A stretch of 64,000 bases of DNA, taken from positions 160,177-224,176 of the forward strand of contig VZRZ01007409.1 of assembly GCA_013398175.1 (NCBI GenBank), given 5' to 3'. The position numbers and the translations under genes are program-made. The notes beneath the pieces were generated by a model. That model ran no database searches. It was not told the DNA's origin and worked only from the letters and a program-made list of their open reading frames with translations. Source of the DNA: Climacteris rufus. Taxonomy: Eukaryota > Chordata > Aves > Passeriformes > Climacteridae. This document shows, in pieces, positions 38,791 to 50,500 of the stretch (position 1 is the first letter of the stretch; each line of letters opens with the position of its first letter).

Positions 38791-38803
38791 TACGCATGCG
38801 CGC
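38791..38803. promoter_or_regulatory. NRF1-like palindromic site in LTR U3
   Basis: TACGCATGCGCGC closely matches the palindromic NRF1 consensus GCGCATGCGC. It is one of very few CpG clusters in the window. Within the LTR it lies about 220 bases from the 5' end, where upstream activator sites of U3 are expected. Binding is inferred only from the motif. Confidence 0.5.
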
Positions 38804-39019
38804 ACCATGTAACCCTGTAGTCATGTAGTTAGTAGATTAGGCAGGGGAGAAGGAGTACAGCAAATAACTAGGAAAAACAACTGAAACATCAGATATGAAA
38901 GCCAGCAAATGATGCCAGTCTGCCAAAGAAGAGAAGCAATGGAGGAGGAGGTTCCTGCAGCATTGGAACTGATACATCTTCAAAGCCTGTGGTGAGAGAC
39001 TTTAATCAAACTTGGAGCG

Positions 39020-39345
39020 GAGACGGTGCAGGAGGGAGTGAACTCCCACAAGAGTAGCTGTGTCTGGTGGGGACCAAGGACTTTACTCCTGAGTCAATAA
39101 GGGAGTCAATTATGTTAAAAGAAGCCTGGTTTTATTCCTATCCTAAGAGAAAGACCAGCCCGATGGCAAAAGATGAAGCAGAGACAATGTAAAAAGGAGT
39201 GATCTCCTACAGAAGGGGCTTTGGTCTGGTGAGGAATGGACACAGTCAGTAACGGCTTCTACTCCTAAAAGAGTTGAACTGCAGGAGTCGGTGAGGTAAA
39301 GAAGCTTTGAGTCACCCCCACCCTAAGCGTGGACCGGCCTGATTT
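39020..39345 (+). repeat. imperfect tandem repeat of about 160 bp inside the LTR
   Basis: Unit one (39020 to about 39180) and unit two (39181 to about 39345) share ordered blocks. These are gagac..tg..ggagtga.ctcc, then tctggtg.gga, then tactcct, then gagtc, then aagaagc, then ccta and ccggcctgat/ccagcccgat. A shorter third relative may lie at 38929-39018 (gagaagcaatggaggaggag). Enhancer-like tandem repeats in U3 are common in retroviral LTRs. Confidence 0.6.
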
Positions 39346-39646
39346 GGGAGGAAACAGCGGCAGCAGTTTTGGGCGGGCTGCGTGCCAACTTCTGCAAACC
39401 GTGCCATGGTGCCAAAGGAGAGAGAGAGAGAGACCCCTCCAGGTATAATTGCTAAGAAGAGAAAACACCTGAGCATCTGAGGACTAAACTCATTAGAGAT
39501 AAAACCCCCTCCCCGGGTTCCCCTTATGATCTGGGAGGAGAGAGAGGGCTGTGAAGCTTTTGGGGAAGGGGGGGGAATGGGAGGACGGCAGAGAAAAAAA
39601 TGTTTGGAAGATGTTCCTTTGTTTTTGCTTGCTCCTTCTACTCTGT

Positions 39647-39652
39647 AATAAA
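39647..39652 (+). promoter_or_regulatory. LTR polyadenylation signal AATAAA
   Basis: AATAAA lies about 160 bases before the LTR 3' end and is followed by a T/GT-rich stretch, consistent with the R/U5 boundary of the LTR. It agrees with the plus-strand orientation deduced from the TG...CA ends. Confidence 0.6.
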
Positions 39653-39811
39653 TTCACTTTATCACTTAGAAGCTCTGACCTTGTCTCAGCCTGATTTTGC
39701 TCCTCTACCAGCATTTCTTATCATGAGTTTAGTAACACAGTTCAATTCAGAAGGGGGGAAGAAAGCAGTCCTAGTGGGGCCTTGGCCGTTGGCCGGGGCT
39801 AAACCACTACA

Positions 39812-39816
39812 GTAAA
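39812..39816. repeat. target-site duplication, right (GTAAA)
   Basis: This is an exact copy of the five bases preceding the LTR (38568-38572) and marks the right-hand integration boundary. Confidence 0.85.
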
Positions 39817-42800
39817 CAAGTAAATACTCTGTTTAAAAGAAGTTTCTAAGTTATCCAGAAGCTGCTACCTTATCTTAAGTGGGGGAAAGTGGGAATGACC
39901 CAAAAAGACAGTCCCTAGCTGATCCTGACCAATCTTGCTTTGGGAAGGAAGATGATTTCTTTGATAACACAATGTGCCAAAACCATCACACACACATAGA
40001 CCGTAGTCCTCACATCAGCTAAAAAGAATTATAATATCTAACAAAATATAAATGATGGAATTCAACAACATTGCCAGATCATACTCATTTTGTTTCTTTA
40101 GACGTCAAATAGTTTGCAATGTTTGCTAATTTTTGAACTTCATGGAGCCTGCTTTTTAAATAGAGCTGTAGTTCAATTCCTTGCAAGATTTCAATGCTTT
40201 TTTTTTTAAGCCACAACTGCCAACACCATAGAAGCATGAATAAAGGGAGAAATTATGTCTTTTAAGATCACTAGAAGCATGAAAAGGTTTTACAAACACA
40301 ACAAATGAGTTTACAAACTGCACACCAAATGTTGCTGGGGGATTTGAAGAGATTCCAGGCTGATTTCTGATATGTTAACACAGCAGCTCCACAAAGAATA
40401 CAAAGACAGAAAGACACATCCTGTCTTGTTCTTCTTAGAGCACTTCTTAAGCATTTCTTTAAAAATCCCATTCCTTATCAGGAATATTAATTTATAGAAT
40501 TTTAGAACATGCAATCAAAAACAGTCAAGACTGTATCGTGACACAGATACTGTTTGCAATGCACCACTTAACAAAAGTCTCATCATCAGTATGAGGTGAC
40601 AATTTGAGCTGATTTTAACATTTCTTCTATTTGGCTTGGAAAAAGACAGGAATATTTTTATTTCAACTGTAATGGTGGAGGAAACATTCTTATTTTGTGA
40701 TGGAAATACAGGTATACCAGAGATCTCAGATGATTAGGACTATGCATAGACATTCTCAAGTCAGCAAGTGGAAGAGAAAATTCGGAAATCCTTTGTATTA
40801 TTCCACACAATGACAAAGAGTTTCAAAGGTTTGATTTTTTTTCCCCCATGCAGAACAGGCCAATTGTCAATTTATCACAAACTGTTTGTGATTATTGCAA
40901 AGCATTCTGATTATTCCATATTATAGGTTAGATGAGAATTGCATGTGTAGCAGACAACTTCCAGCTGTCGAGTATTAGTCCAGTAATGAAAGTGCATTAC
41001 TGAGCCAAGTAGAAATCCATTGACACCCATTGACAAATTTTCATTGATAACAAGAGGTTTGCAGCTAAAAACATTTTATAGAAGAGCAAACTAAGTCCTA
41101 TTGTGGAATAACCAAATTTTTTTTACAATGCGATGAGCTAAACATCACAGTAAGGTGGTGCTTACTAGGATGTACACAGGCAATACCTAAACTGGGATAA
41201 ATCTTTAAAACATCACATGAATTGCTTCTCTAGTTTCAGCAAATAGATGGAAAAGTAATAACTTTGGGCAACTATACAGACAGGTCATTATAATCTAATC
41301 TGCTATAATAATTGTATTAAAAGAATAAGAAAGTGAGAGTTTTGAACAATATCCATGTTATTACAAATAGCTTTCAACACACCTGCAGACGTGTAAGCAA
41401 TCATTACCTACACAGAGAAGGTCAAGAACTACCTAAACCACACAGGTTTATACAATCCAAAGATTTTGTTAACTATTCCATGGCTGATGACGTCATTATG
41501 GAGCATCTTACCAAGTGAGCCAGTTAAGAAGGAAATCAAGAATGTTTCAACTTAAACAAACCTTCATCAGGGGCTGCCCTGCCAGAAGTCCTGTTTGATG
41601 AACTTGTAAACTGCACTATAAAGTTAAAGGAAAATCTGACTGCTTGCTTTCCATGTTTATACCTTCTTTAGGAAACATCTGCTCACCATTCTGCTGCTTC
41701 TGCTTCCCTTCCCCCTAACACTTATTTTTTCTGCTGCTACTATTTCTTACATTCAGGCATTTCTTGATTCAGGGGGTGAGAAGGTTTAGGCAATCTTTCA
41801 GTGTCTTAAACCTGGCATTTCTGGGTTTCATTGAGGTCACCCAAGCAATGAAAGAACTAACAACTGTTTGCTGGATTGTAACTGGCAAAATGATTTTTTC
41901 CCCAGGGGGTAGAGTTGTGACCTGGTTACATGGTGGGACCAGAAGGGAGTTCTTTTTGAAGGTTTTACCCTTCTTGCAGCTGTGCCAGCACATGTACACA
42001 ATCCTGAGCTATTAGCCTGACGGAAAATGCAGTTTGAAAGCTCCATGCAAGTCTGACTGCTACAAAGCTGACATTTTATTAACAAGTGTTATATTTGCGA
42101 GTTGTGCAGCCCCAACTTTACTCTGGAATTTAAAAGGTCACTGCAGCCACCAAATAAGGCTTTAAACCTTCAAGACCTGCTGTGAAGGACAGCTGGCAGG
42201 GCACGCAGAACTCTGCCACAGGGTGATAAAAGAATGAAGTGAATATTTTAGCAGAGAGCTGTCACTAATTAACACAAAATTGATCTACTTGAAAGATAAA
42301 TATATTTGGCAATGGTAAATGCCCCAGAAAGAATGTTTGACCATCACTTGTGCAAGCACTAGCTAAGCAGGAAACACACAGGTTTTGGCACTTGGATGGC
42401 ATCCAAGGTTTTTGCCTTGGATGGCACTGGAAGCCCCGAGGCCGAGGATCTCCAGATTTGGAGACATTGCTGTGCTGAACTGGATGATGATTTCACACCA
42501 ACGGCAGAAAATCTGCTGCTTGCAGTGGAACTACCTCTGATTTACACCCTTTCAAAATGAGAGAAGACTGGCACTTCCTGAGCATCATGCCCAACACTTG
42601 CACTTTTCTGCAGTAGTCTCCAGGGCCTGTGGAACACCAGCACTTTGAATCAGCAATACCAGGGACTTTAATCCCCTGGTTTACAAAAATGAGGTAGTAG
42701 AAAAAGCATTTCTCCTACATTTGGATCCATGTACATGGCATGACAGCACTGACAGTGCAACCTTGCATTTCCAGCAGGTTCAGTGGTGTGCAGGATCTGA

Positions 42801-45800
42801 AGGAAGATGTATAAAGTTCCCACTGATTTTTTTCTCATTCAAGTATATTTTGTCTTGGTTCTTTGCTCACAGAAAGCTTTAATATACATGGAATTCTGTT
42901 TTCTGGGGCTTTTTTTCTTGTATGAATGTAAAATAGAGCAGGGCTGAAGCTTTTACTGCTACTACAGAATAGTCTCACAAGGTTCCTATCCAGTCAAATG
43001 GCAGATGATAACAGGCTGCTGAAAAAGTGAAGGCCATGGGAAGTCCTGCACAGATATGCTCCTGGGACCCAGGGGGAGCATTCAAATATGAATAATTAAT
43101 CATTCTGATTTGAAGGTGCTTCTTAGAGATTACCTTATGAGGGACCACAGGGAATTCCTCCTGAAAGAAGATCAGGATGGCCGTGCTGCCCCAACATTGA
43201 GTCACAAATGTCTCATTATGAATTAAATGTATTTAAACTCTGTGGGAACATAGACACAAATTATTGTGCATTCCTTCATGGAAGACCACATCCCATGCCA
43301 GCAAATCTCAAACTGTCTGTCCTGTGTGAGGCCACCAAGAACATCAGGTGTGGTTGCTGTGTCAAATCATATTCTCCCCAGTAACTCCAACACAATGCTT
43401 TAATGGGCACCAGCAGAATGCAGTGGCCATGACTCCATGAAAAATACCTTCCAGAACACCCATGCCAGGATACTGATGTACAGCACCAAATCAACTCAGT
43501 AAAAAGTCAAATTACCGGGCAAGCAGGCCATGCAGTAAGAGGCTGTCTGGCAGCCACATCATTCACACTTGCAAGTCCCCAAAGCCTTGAGGGGATGGCA
43601 TACAATGCTTTTAAACTGTCCTGATGTGCTGCCCAGACAGTCTTCAGAGCAACTGGAAAGCACACACACAGAATCCCCAGGAAGGCATCTGAGACAGTGA
43701 GAGAGACATGGTGCTTATCAAGGTGCTGACTGAATGGATTCCACTGTGTTAACTGAGAACCCATCTGCTTTTGCCAGATGTTAAATAATTAGCCTTATCT
43801 CAGCCTGACATAATATATTCTTAATAAATAATTTTTTTTTTCCTGAAGACTCTTGTATAAGTTTACACAATTAACCCAGAGCCAAGAAGTAGATTTGAAC
43901 CATTCCACACGGCATCATGCCCTGCACCCATGGGAGGATATACATGAGCACTATATATTCAGAAGTCCACCTCTCACAGTGAGGTTATCTTGGCAATTTT
44001 TGTGTCACTGGGTTCAATTTAAACCCATTTGGTGCAAAACCACTGCAAAAACTAAACTAAACTAAATCACAGTAGCAGCATTTCAGATCTTGTACAACTG
44101 CAGCACTGCTCATTCTACAGTATAATTTAGTGAAGCTCCTGGATGCTTAGATGTTATCCAACAGAGAAAATCCACTGGAGTGTTGCAGTGCTCTGGAGCT
44201 TCCCCTCCACTGGAAGCCATGGGAAAGACAACGTCAAAAATTTCTATGTCATCCTAAAACACAGTGTAACAAAGAAATTCACCAGTCATCAAATACAATG
44301 TACCAACCTTCTGGGTCTCTGGAATAACATTGAGGGAAGATGAATGGAAACATGGGATTGACCTTTTGTCTGCTTTCCCCTTACAAATCTTAAATTCAAA
44401 ACACATTCTATACAGTATAATAAAACCTCAGAAGGACTAATGCATAGCCTATAGGACTGAAAAGAGGAGCAAAGAAGTGGGCAGAGTCAGAACGGTCTCC
44501 TCTGTAATTGCCTAGTGCAGTTGGAATGAAACATTCTACTTAAATTATACTTCATTCTGTGGGGTGGTTTTTTTTAGTTTCAAAACTGCAGAGACACTGC
44601 CAAAATGAAACATTCAGACTTCACTCAGTGTTAAATGACTGAAGATGATGTGCTTCCATGTAGTACAGTATCTCATTAAATCAGGGTCTAATCAAGCCAT
44701 AAATGAAACATGTCAAGGCACTGGCTGGCCAAACTGTCTCATTAGTGTCTGACCTCCACTTGCAGAAAAACACCATAAAGACTGACTTTCAAAGTGGGAA
44801 TACTTTTGTTTCATGAGGAATATGAGGATGAATGTTGTGTAGTTATGGTAGAGGGTTACTTCAGTGTGCTCAGGAAAGGTTTGAAATTTAATTCTGCACG
44901 ATGCACTGCTACTTCAGAGCACTTTCAACTCAGATTATTTTAAGAGAAATTGAAAATACCAATGAATCTACATCTGAGCCAAAAGGCAGGATCCATCTCT
45001 CCTATTGATTTGTGTCCTGCAGAACCAGTGTTTGATTCCAGTAGCCATCAACCTCTGACTCTGAACCTACAGATGGGATGTCAGCTTTGTTGCTTTGAGG
45101 GCCATATTCTGCCCTCTATTTGACAGTACATTTGGAACCAACCCGGTGAAGCAACTGAACATAGGAAATCCATTTGTAACAACTCCACAGTTCTTCACAG
45201 TTTCCTTTTATTTCTTTTGAAACCAGTTCTGTTACCTCTTATCAGTGCCAAAGCTAGGAGAAGATATATGAAGACAAACATCTTTCCAACCTGCCTCTGT
45301 TTCAGGGGTGAGAAAAAAGATATGGACAAATTTGGCATGACTGAGAATAAATATAAACTCATTCCATATTTCTTTGCAGATGCACCTTGATAGAAATCTT
45401 CATCACCTTTCATCTCCTGGCCACTGTCTCTGAATGACAGAGCTCCCACTAAGATCTTCTACAAAAATTGAACCAGAGGATGGAAGGCAATTCTGATGCA
45501 GATAGCAGCAAAAACCTGACATCCAGCATCTTGCAAAAGAGGGCAGGGTTGAGAAATAAAGCCCTGAAATTCTTATTAATATTATCATGAGAGTTTTAAA
45601 TGTTCAGATAAGTAGACATGTCATCAATCCTTAGCATCTCCTCCAAAACCCACAAAGAACAGTATAATAAATGCTGATAATAAATTATATTAATAAAGGG
45701 GAAAAGTGTAAAACAGTCACTGAGCATTTGGAGCACCACAGGATTGAAATGACCCTTTTGTAATGATGGAAAGTTTTCTAAAAAGTAATGTGCAAGTCTC

Positions 45801-45832
45801 ATAAGCAGAGAGCTTAACTCCCAGCATTACAG

Positions 45833-45860
45833 AAGTCAGTGGGAGTTCTGCCACTGACTT
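45833..45860. repeat. 10 bp perfect inverted repeat, remnant of palindromic family
   Basis: AAGTCAGTGG at 45833-45842 and CCACTGACTT at 45851-45860 are exact reverse complements with an 8-base spacer. The wording matches the centre of the 'cattgacttcaatggga...tcccattgaagtcaatg' palindromic repeats, so it is probably the surviving hairpin core of a worn copy. Confidence 0.6.
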
Positions 45861-46879
45861 AATAGTATCATGTTTTTCTAAGTGACTGGAAGGGAGTAAA
45901 GCATGTAACAGAGCTAGCATTTGGAAGAAAAGAGAGGAATGTTGAATGTGCTGGGATATGTCCTGGAAGAGTAAGGTTGCAAACATGAAGCATATGTGTA
46001 ACTTGAATCAGAGTGACTCCTCACGTGCATAAAGCCAAGCCCAGCACCAAGTGCTCATAGAATTGGGATATTGAATGATGTTAGTGAGAGGTCATACGTG
46101 TGTGTCTGCTCAGAGGACACCCCATAACTACATCTGTCACTTCTTAGATTTCATTAAGAGACAGCTATTAAATTCATCTTGGTATCAATAATAAAACATA
46201 ACAGAATCTTTTCCTTTTCTCCTTTTCAGCTTTCTGGGATTTTTCTCTTCAATAAACTTCTCTACTTTCCCCTTTGGAACTTAGAATCTTTACATTAAGA
46301 AAGAGGATTCAATCATTATTATGATAAGTTAATTTAATGCACAGAAATTCTTCTTACATCATCGTCTGTGGCAAAAAAATCACAAAATTTTTCCATCAGA
46401 AATACCACTTAACTTTTTTGATTTACTGGTACCACTACCTTGTGAAGTACCTGGTTTTAGTTTTAAATGTGTACTTCTTCCCTCAAAATTACAAAACTTC
46501 AAAACAAGAATTCCTAGAGTACAACAAAATTCACTCTTTCTGTAGTACCTATTCAAGAAGATCATATTAACAAAAGTTTAAAAGTGCAGTGTACCAGTGG
46601 AGATTGTCCTGTGCTAGTTCTAAAAACTGAAACAAACACACAAAATAACATAAGACTACAAAATGAAAAACAGGTAATATACTATATTTTTCTATTTCCA
46701 GAACTAGTTTATGTTTTTTAAAGAAGCAAAGTCACAAATGACAAAGTCTCCCAAACCTCCAAGAGCAATTAGTGATATAAGCCAATATTAGTAATACATT
46801 TCAGTCCTGGGAAATGGAAGAAGTCAATCAAAGCAAAGTAATGCTGCTGCAGTCACTGGAGCATGTGCCTCACTCTAAG

Positions 46880-46907
46880 AACACACACTCTAAGCCCAGT
46901 GTGTGTT
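46880..46907. repeat. 10 bp perfect hairpin with 8-base loop
   Basis: AACACACACT (46880-46889) pairs with AGTGTGTGTT (46898-46907) across the loop ctaagccc. It is composed of a CA run and a TG run, so it may have arisen from dinucleotide repeats on opposite strands. No terminator function is expected in this genome type. Confidence 0.7.
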
Positions 46908-47346
46908 TCGGGTCCCTGGGCTAAGCTGCATGCCTGGGACCTAAATTTCAGCAAGTACTGCCCATATGCCGGTCATAAATATTGCTTTGGTTCTGCTACT
47001 GAATCAGAACAGCTGCAGGTTTTCAGAAGTGCATGTGAGATACGGTGAACACACACACATAAAAAACGTGTATCTCCTCCCATTTAAGAAAATTTAAATA
47101 CCCTTATAAATGTCCAATGCTGTATCAGCAACAATACGTGCCAGCCAACACTATTGCTTTTTTATCACAGCTTTTATCGTGTTTGAACACTGCCTCTCCC
47201 CACACAGCACTTCTCCTGCTGTTTACCCCTTTGCCCTATCTTCGCATTCTCTCCCTGTAAGTGTAATAAATGTGTAATCCGAGTGGTATTTCAGCCAGTG
47301 AAACCAGCAATCACTCCCTGGTGCTGGCATTTCACCTTTGACTCAG

Positions 47347-47570
47347 CGCCCTGGAATCCTGCCAGATTCCAGGCTCCCACGTCCGGAGGCTGCGGCCCCG
47401 GCTGCAGCCGAGTAGGGGACAGGTACAGGACTTGTCACCGCTGACATCACCACTGCCGCCGGGTACACTGCTGGCATCGCTAAACGTTCAGTTTCATTGA
47501 TGCCACAAATTGGACTACAAGACTGTTGGGTGACAGTAAGAGTCCTCATCACATTTTCTAACTTCTGCAA
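47347..47570 (-). other. CpG-rich patch with possible minus-strand exon
   Basis: Eleven CpG dinucleotides fall within 47347-47486, while the rest of the window is strongly CpG-poor. On the minus strand a splice-acceptor-like string (ctctttttgcag, ending at 47566) leads into an open frame that closes with TGA just inside 47343. Counting from its first ATG the frame is about 68 codons, rich in Ala, Val, Pro and Ser near its end. No domain is recognisable and the protein is unlike any family I know. A perfect 9 bp hairpin (CCTGGAATC/GATTCCAGG, 47350-47373) lies within it. It could be a small CpG island or promoter, an exon of a non-coding or unannotated transcript, or an eroded GC-rich repeat. 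Confidence 0.35.
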
Positions 47571-50500
47571 AAAGAGCTAAATCTTCCGTTCCTCCCATCT
47601 CGTCCCTCCCCTGCCAAGTCATGTCACTGACCAAGTGCCACGGTAGCCAGCTTGTGACTACTGACATCCTATTCAGATAGTCTGAAGAGGGTCTTTATGC
47701 AAAGGAAAAAACCCACCAAGCAAAATATTCTGCAAGATTGTTTCAGACATTCAGTTTATCTCTGTTTCATTGGAATGCTATTTGCAGAAAAGGCTGAAAT
47801 CTACAAAGCTGCTCCAAGTGCTAGCCTTGCTAACTCCTGTGATTTTGTCAGGGGTCTTGTGACACTTTTTGTCCTGCTAAAGCCTCACTGCAGCACGGAA
47901 AATATTAGAGAATCCAGTATTCCATGATTAAATAAACCAAAGTCAGGCTTCATGGCTGGGAAGAAAACTCACAATACATAGACCCAGCAGCTCAAAAAGC
48001 TAAATTCACCAATTTGTCTGGGAGAAGTTTGAAGCAACTTACAGATTGAGGTTTGCTACTGGCCTTTTAGCACATACCCTGGGCTCATGGCTCTAGTAAT
48101 CACTGTGGTCCTGTTACACAGCCATAAGACAGCAGCTGAATTCAGACACAGATACATTTAAAATTTTAGATGTCCCCAATGCAGGGTTGGGCCCCACTCA
48201 CAAGTGCTGTAAAGCTGTCTGTCACCAGAACAAGGAGGACAAAGACCAATCCAGCTCACAGGCAAGAAAAAGCTCAGCAATCGCTCACTTCCCTGTGTGA
48301 TAGGCAAAATGGGAGACGGAAACACAGTCATGGTGTTGTATCACTCACCCCCTTATCCCAGGAGGAAGACTGGCAACTTGCCAGGACCTTTCACTCTATT
48401 CTTTTTTTATGCTGTGCATGCGAGAAAGGAAAAGTAGGAATCTGGCCCCTGAGGTTTTGATTACTAATAAGTTATCCATAGTGCCTAGTGAAAGATATGC
48501 CTTAAAAATATCAACATCAACACCTACTGCCTTGTTTTGGAAGGACTTCATTGTGTCTCCCCCTCCCCCTTTTCCCCATGCACAATCACACAATCACACA
48601 CACATGCTTCTGGGATTTTTATGCTCCTATTGCTGTTTCCATTAATGATGCAAGAATGGATTCAGCCTCATTTTCAACACAATGATTAAATAGTGAAGAG
48701 ATAGACTTATTTTCCTAAAAGTCTTTCACTGGCATTCTATTTAAAAAAAACAGTAAAGAAATGCTGAGAGAGAGGGAAACACCTCTATCCCACAGCAGGG
48801 AGAGGTTTTCAGTCCTTGGAGGCCCCTAGAGAACTTTGAACACATTTACTAATATCAAAGCAGTGCAATAGTTTTTCGATGACATCATCTTCCCACTCCC
48901 TGTAACTGAGAACTCACCGTTCCCTGAACTAGATAGTCAGGAGGCTTGAGTGCCAAAGGTCTTACACCATAGTTTCACCTACAAGTATTAGGATTTTCAG
49001 GCAGTCAGTGGCTGACCTGCTGCACCTGAAATAAGCTGCTGGTGGAAGTTCTTTGCTGTCTACACATCAATACTAAAAAGCTACCCATGTCAGACTGCAA
49101 GGCTTATTTTAAGACAGCCCTAGGATGTTTGAATCTAGTATTAAACTGCTAAGTGATTTAAAAAAAAAACAAACTATGAGATACTTAATATCCAAACTTA
49201 GTTATATTCACAGATGTATTGAGCAGTGAGTCAGTGCATGGGCAGAGAGAGCTGCCCACAGCAGAATGAACGTCCAAGGTATGCAGTAGCAAACCCTCAT
49301 GAAAAATGAATCTTTGGGTCACAGTGATACTGTGGTGTCTGATACGTTACACTGGAAACAAAGACAGTCTCAGGCAAATACAATTCCCTTCCACTGATAT
49401 AGTCTGGAACACTGTAAGTGCAGTTCAGAGCCAACATTTGTTCTGTTTTAGGGAAAAAAGAAACGTATACAAACTGTTCTTTTCCATCCTGAAACAATGG
49501 AATAACACATGCTCGCTCCTTTACAGTGCTGAAATTCTGACAGTGATCTGAACAGCTGCTTAGCCACCAACCACAGCATTTACAACTGGTTAATTACAGA
49601 CATCCAAATCCTTGCAACACATTTTGCATTCATGGCCCAAACAGTATAATCAGTGACTTTATCCAGGACTGCACAATAACATCTCTGTTTATCAGAGAAC
49701 AGAGCATAGTAACTTATCCCAGATTCACCATAGACAACTAAAGCATATCAACTCACATTTTCCATTTTCTGTTTTAAAAAGAAAGGGGAAATAAAAAGAG
49801 TGGAAAATTTTTGTTTTCTTTTGTAGAAATGTGAAAGCAAGAAAACTGCAGATTAAGGCTGGCTAGCTATTAACATGATCCTTATGTGCCATGTTTATAA
49901 CAATCTGAGTGTAAAAATGGAGGGATGAAAAGGATGTTCATTGACATATTTCCCATGAGTGTGATGACCTTACTCTTATGAGTAGCACTTCACAAGTACG
50001 TTCATTCAGTTGGAGTCCTCTGCATTTGGCTGAAGAACTCTGGCACAAGAGACACAGGCTATGTAGGACTATCCATCACATGGCTCTCAGGAAGAACTGC
50101 AGAAATGATCCTGCAGCACAGATATTAAATATAGTAAACACAGTAAAACAAAACCAGAACCTGGGAAGACTATTTTGTTTGCTTGAAAGGACCAGAGCGT
50201 TTTTTGTCTAATTCTGCTCATCCATGAATAGCAAATCAAATTTAATTAAAAGTAATTAAAAGTTTATAACTTCTCTTTACTGAAGGGGGAAACTGAGGCA
50301 CAAAGAAATGCAAGTTAACTTTCTCCACGGGTCCTTAAGTTTTGGGGCCTGATATTGAGACTTGATTTTTTGGACAGAAAGCCAGGATGAAAACCCCAAA
50401 GCATGTGTAAGACAAAAAAAACCGTATCCTCTCCCCATCTCTTATTAATAGGCTCAGAAAAGTCATTTGTGTTGCACCGAGTGAGTCAGTCACTGTGATT

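Larger units (their letters stand above)
38573..39811 (+). mobile_element. solo LTR of an ERVL-type endogenous retrovirus, 1,239 bp
   Basis: The element starts TGTCGTGGTTTG and ends AAACCACTACA, giving short imperfect inverted termini with TG...CA ends. It is flanked on both sides by GTAAA. Inside are an NRF1-like site (38791-38803), a pair of imperfect repeats of about 160 bp (39020-39345), a TATA-like gataaaac (39498-39505) and a poly-A signal AATAAA (39647-39652) followed by a GT-rich stretch. This order gives a plus-strand LTR with U3 first. No primer-binding site, gag, pol or env sequence adjoins it. It is therefore a solo LTR left by recombination between the two LTRs of a provirus and cannot move. 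The intact duplication and ends suggest a fairly recent insertion by bird standards. The class rests on the 5 bp duplication and terminal sequence, without family alignment. Confidence 0.88.
39817..47346. other. unique AT-rich non-coding stretch
   Basis: No gene is seen. Small structures include a hairpin ATCCAAGG/CCTTGGAT with a 6-base loop at 42401-42422 and another, TCTCCA/TGGAGA, at 42449-42464. A homeodomain-like gaataattaatcattc lies near 43090. The stretch 45090-45130 (gggccatattctgccctcta) resembles one arm of the decayed palindromic family. Reading frames are short and look random. Confidence 0.6.

Noticed and set aside
42690..42700. tgaggtagtag, identical to the first 11 bases of let-7
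   Set aside because: The following bases do not match let-7 and no complementary arm is visible within hairpin distance, so it is not a microRNA gene.
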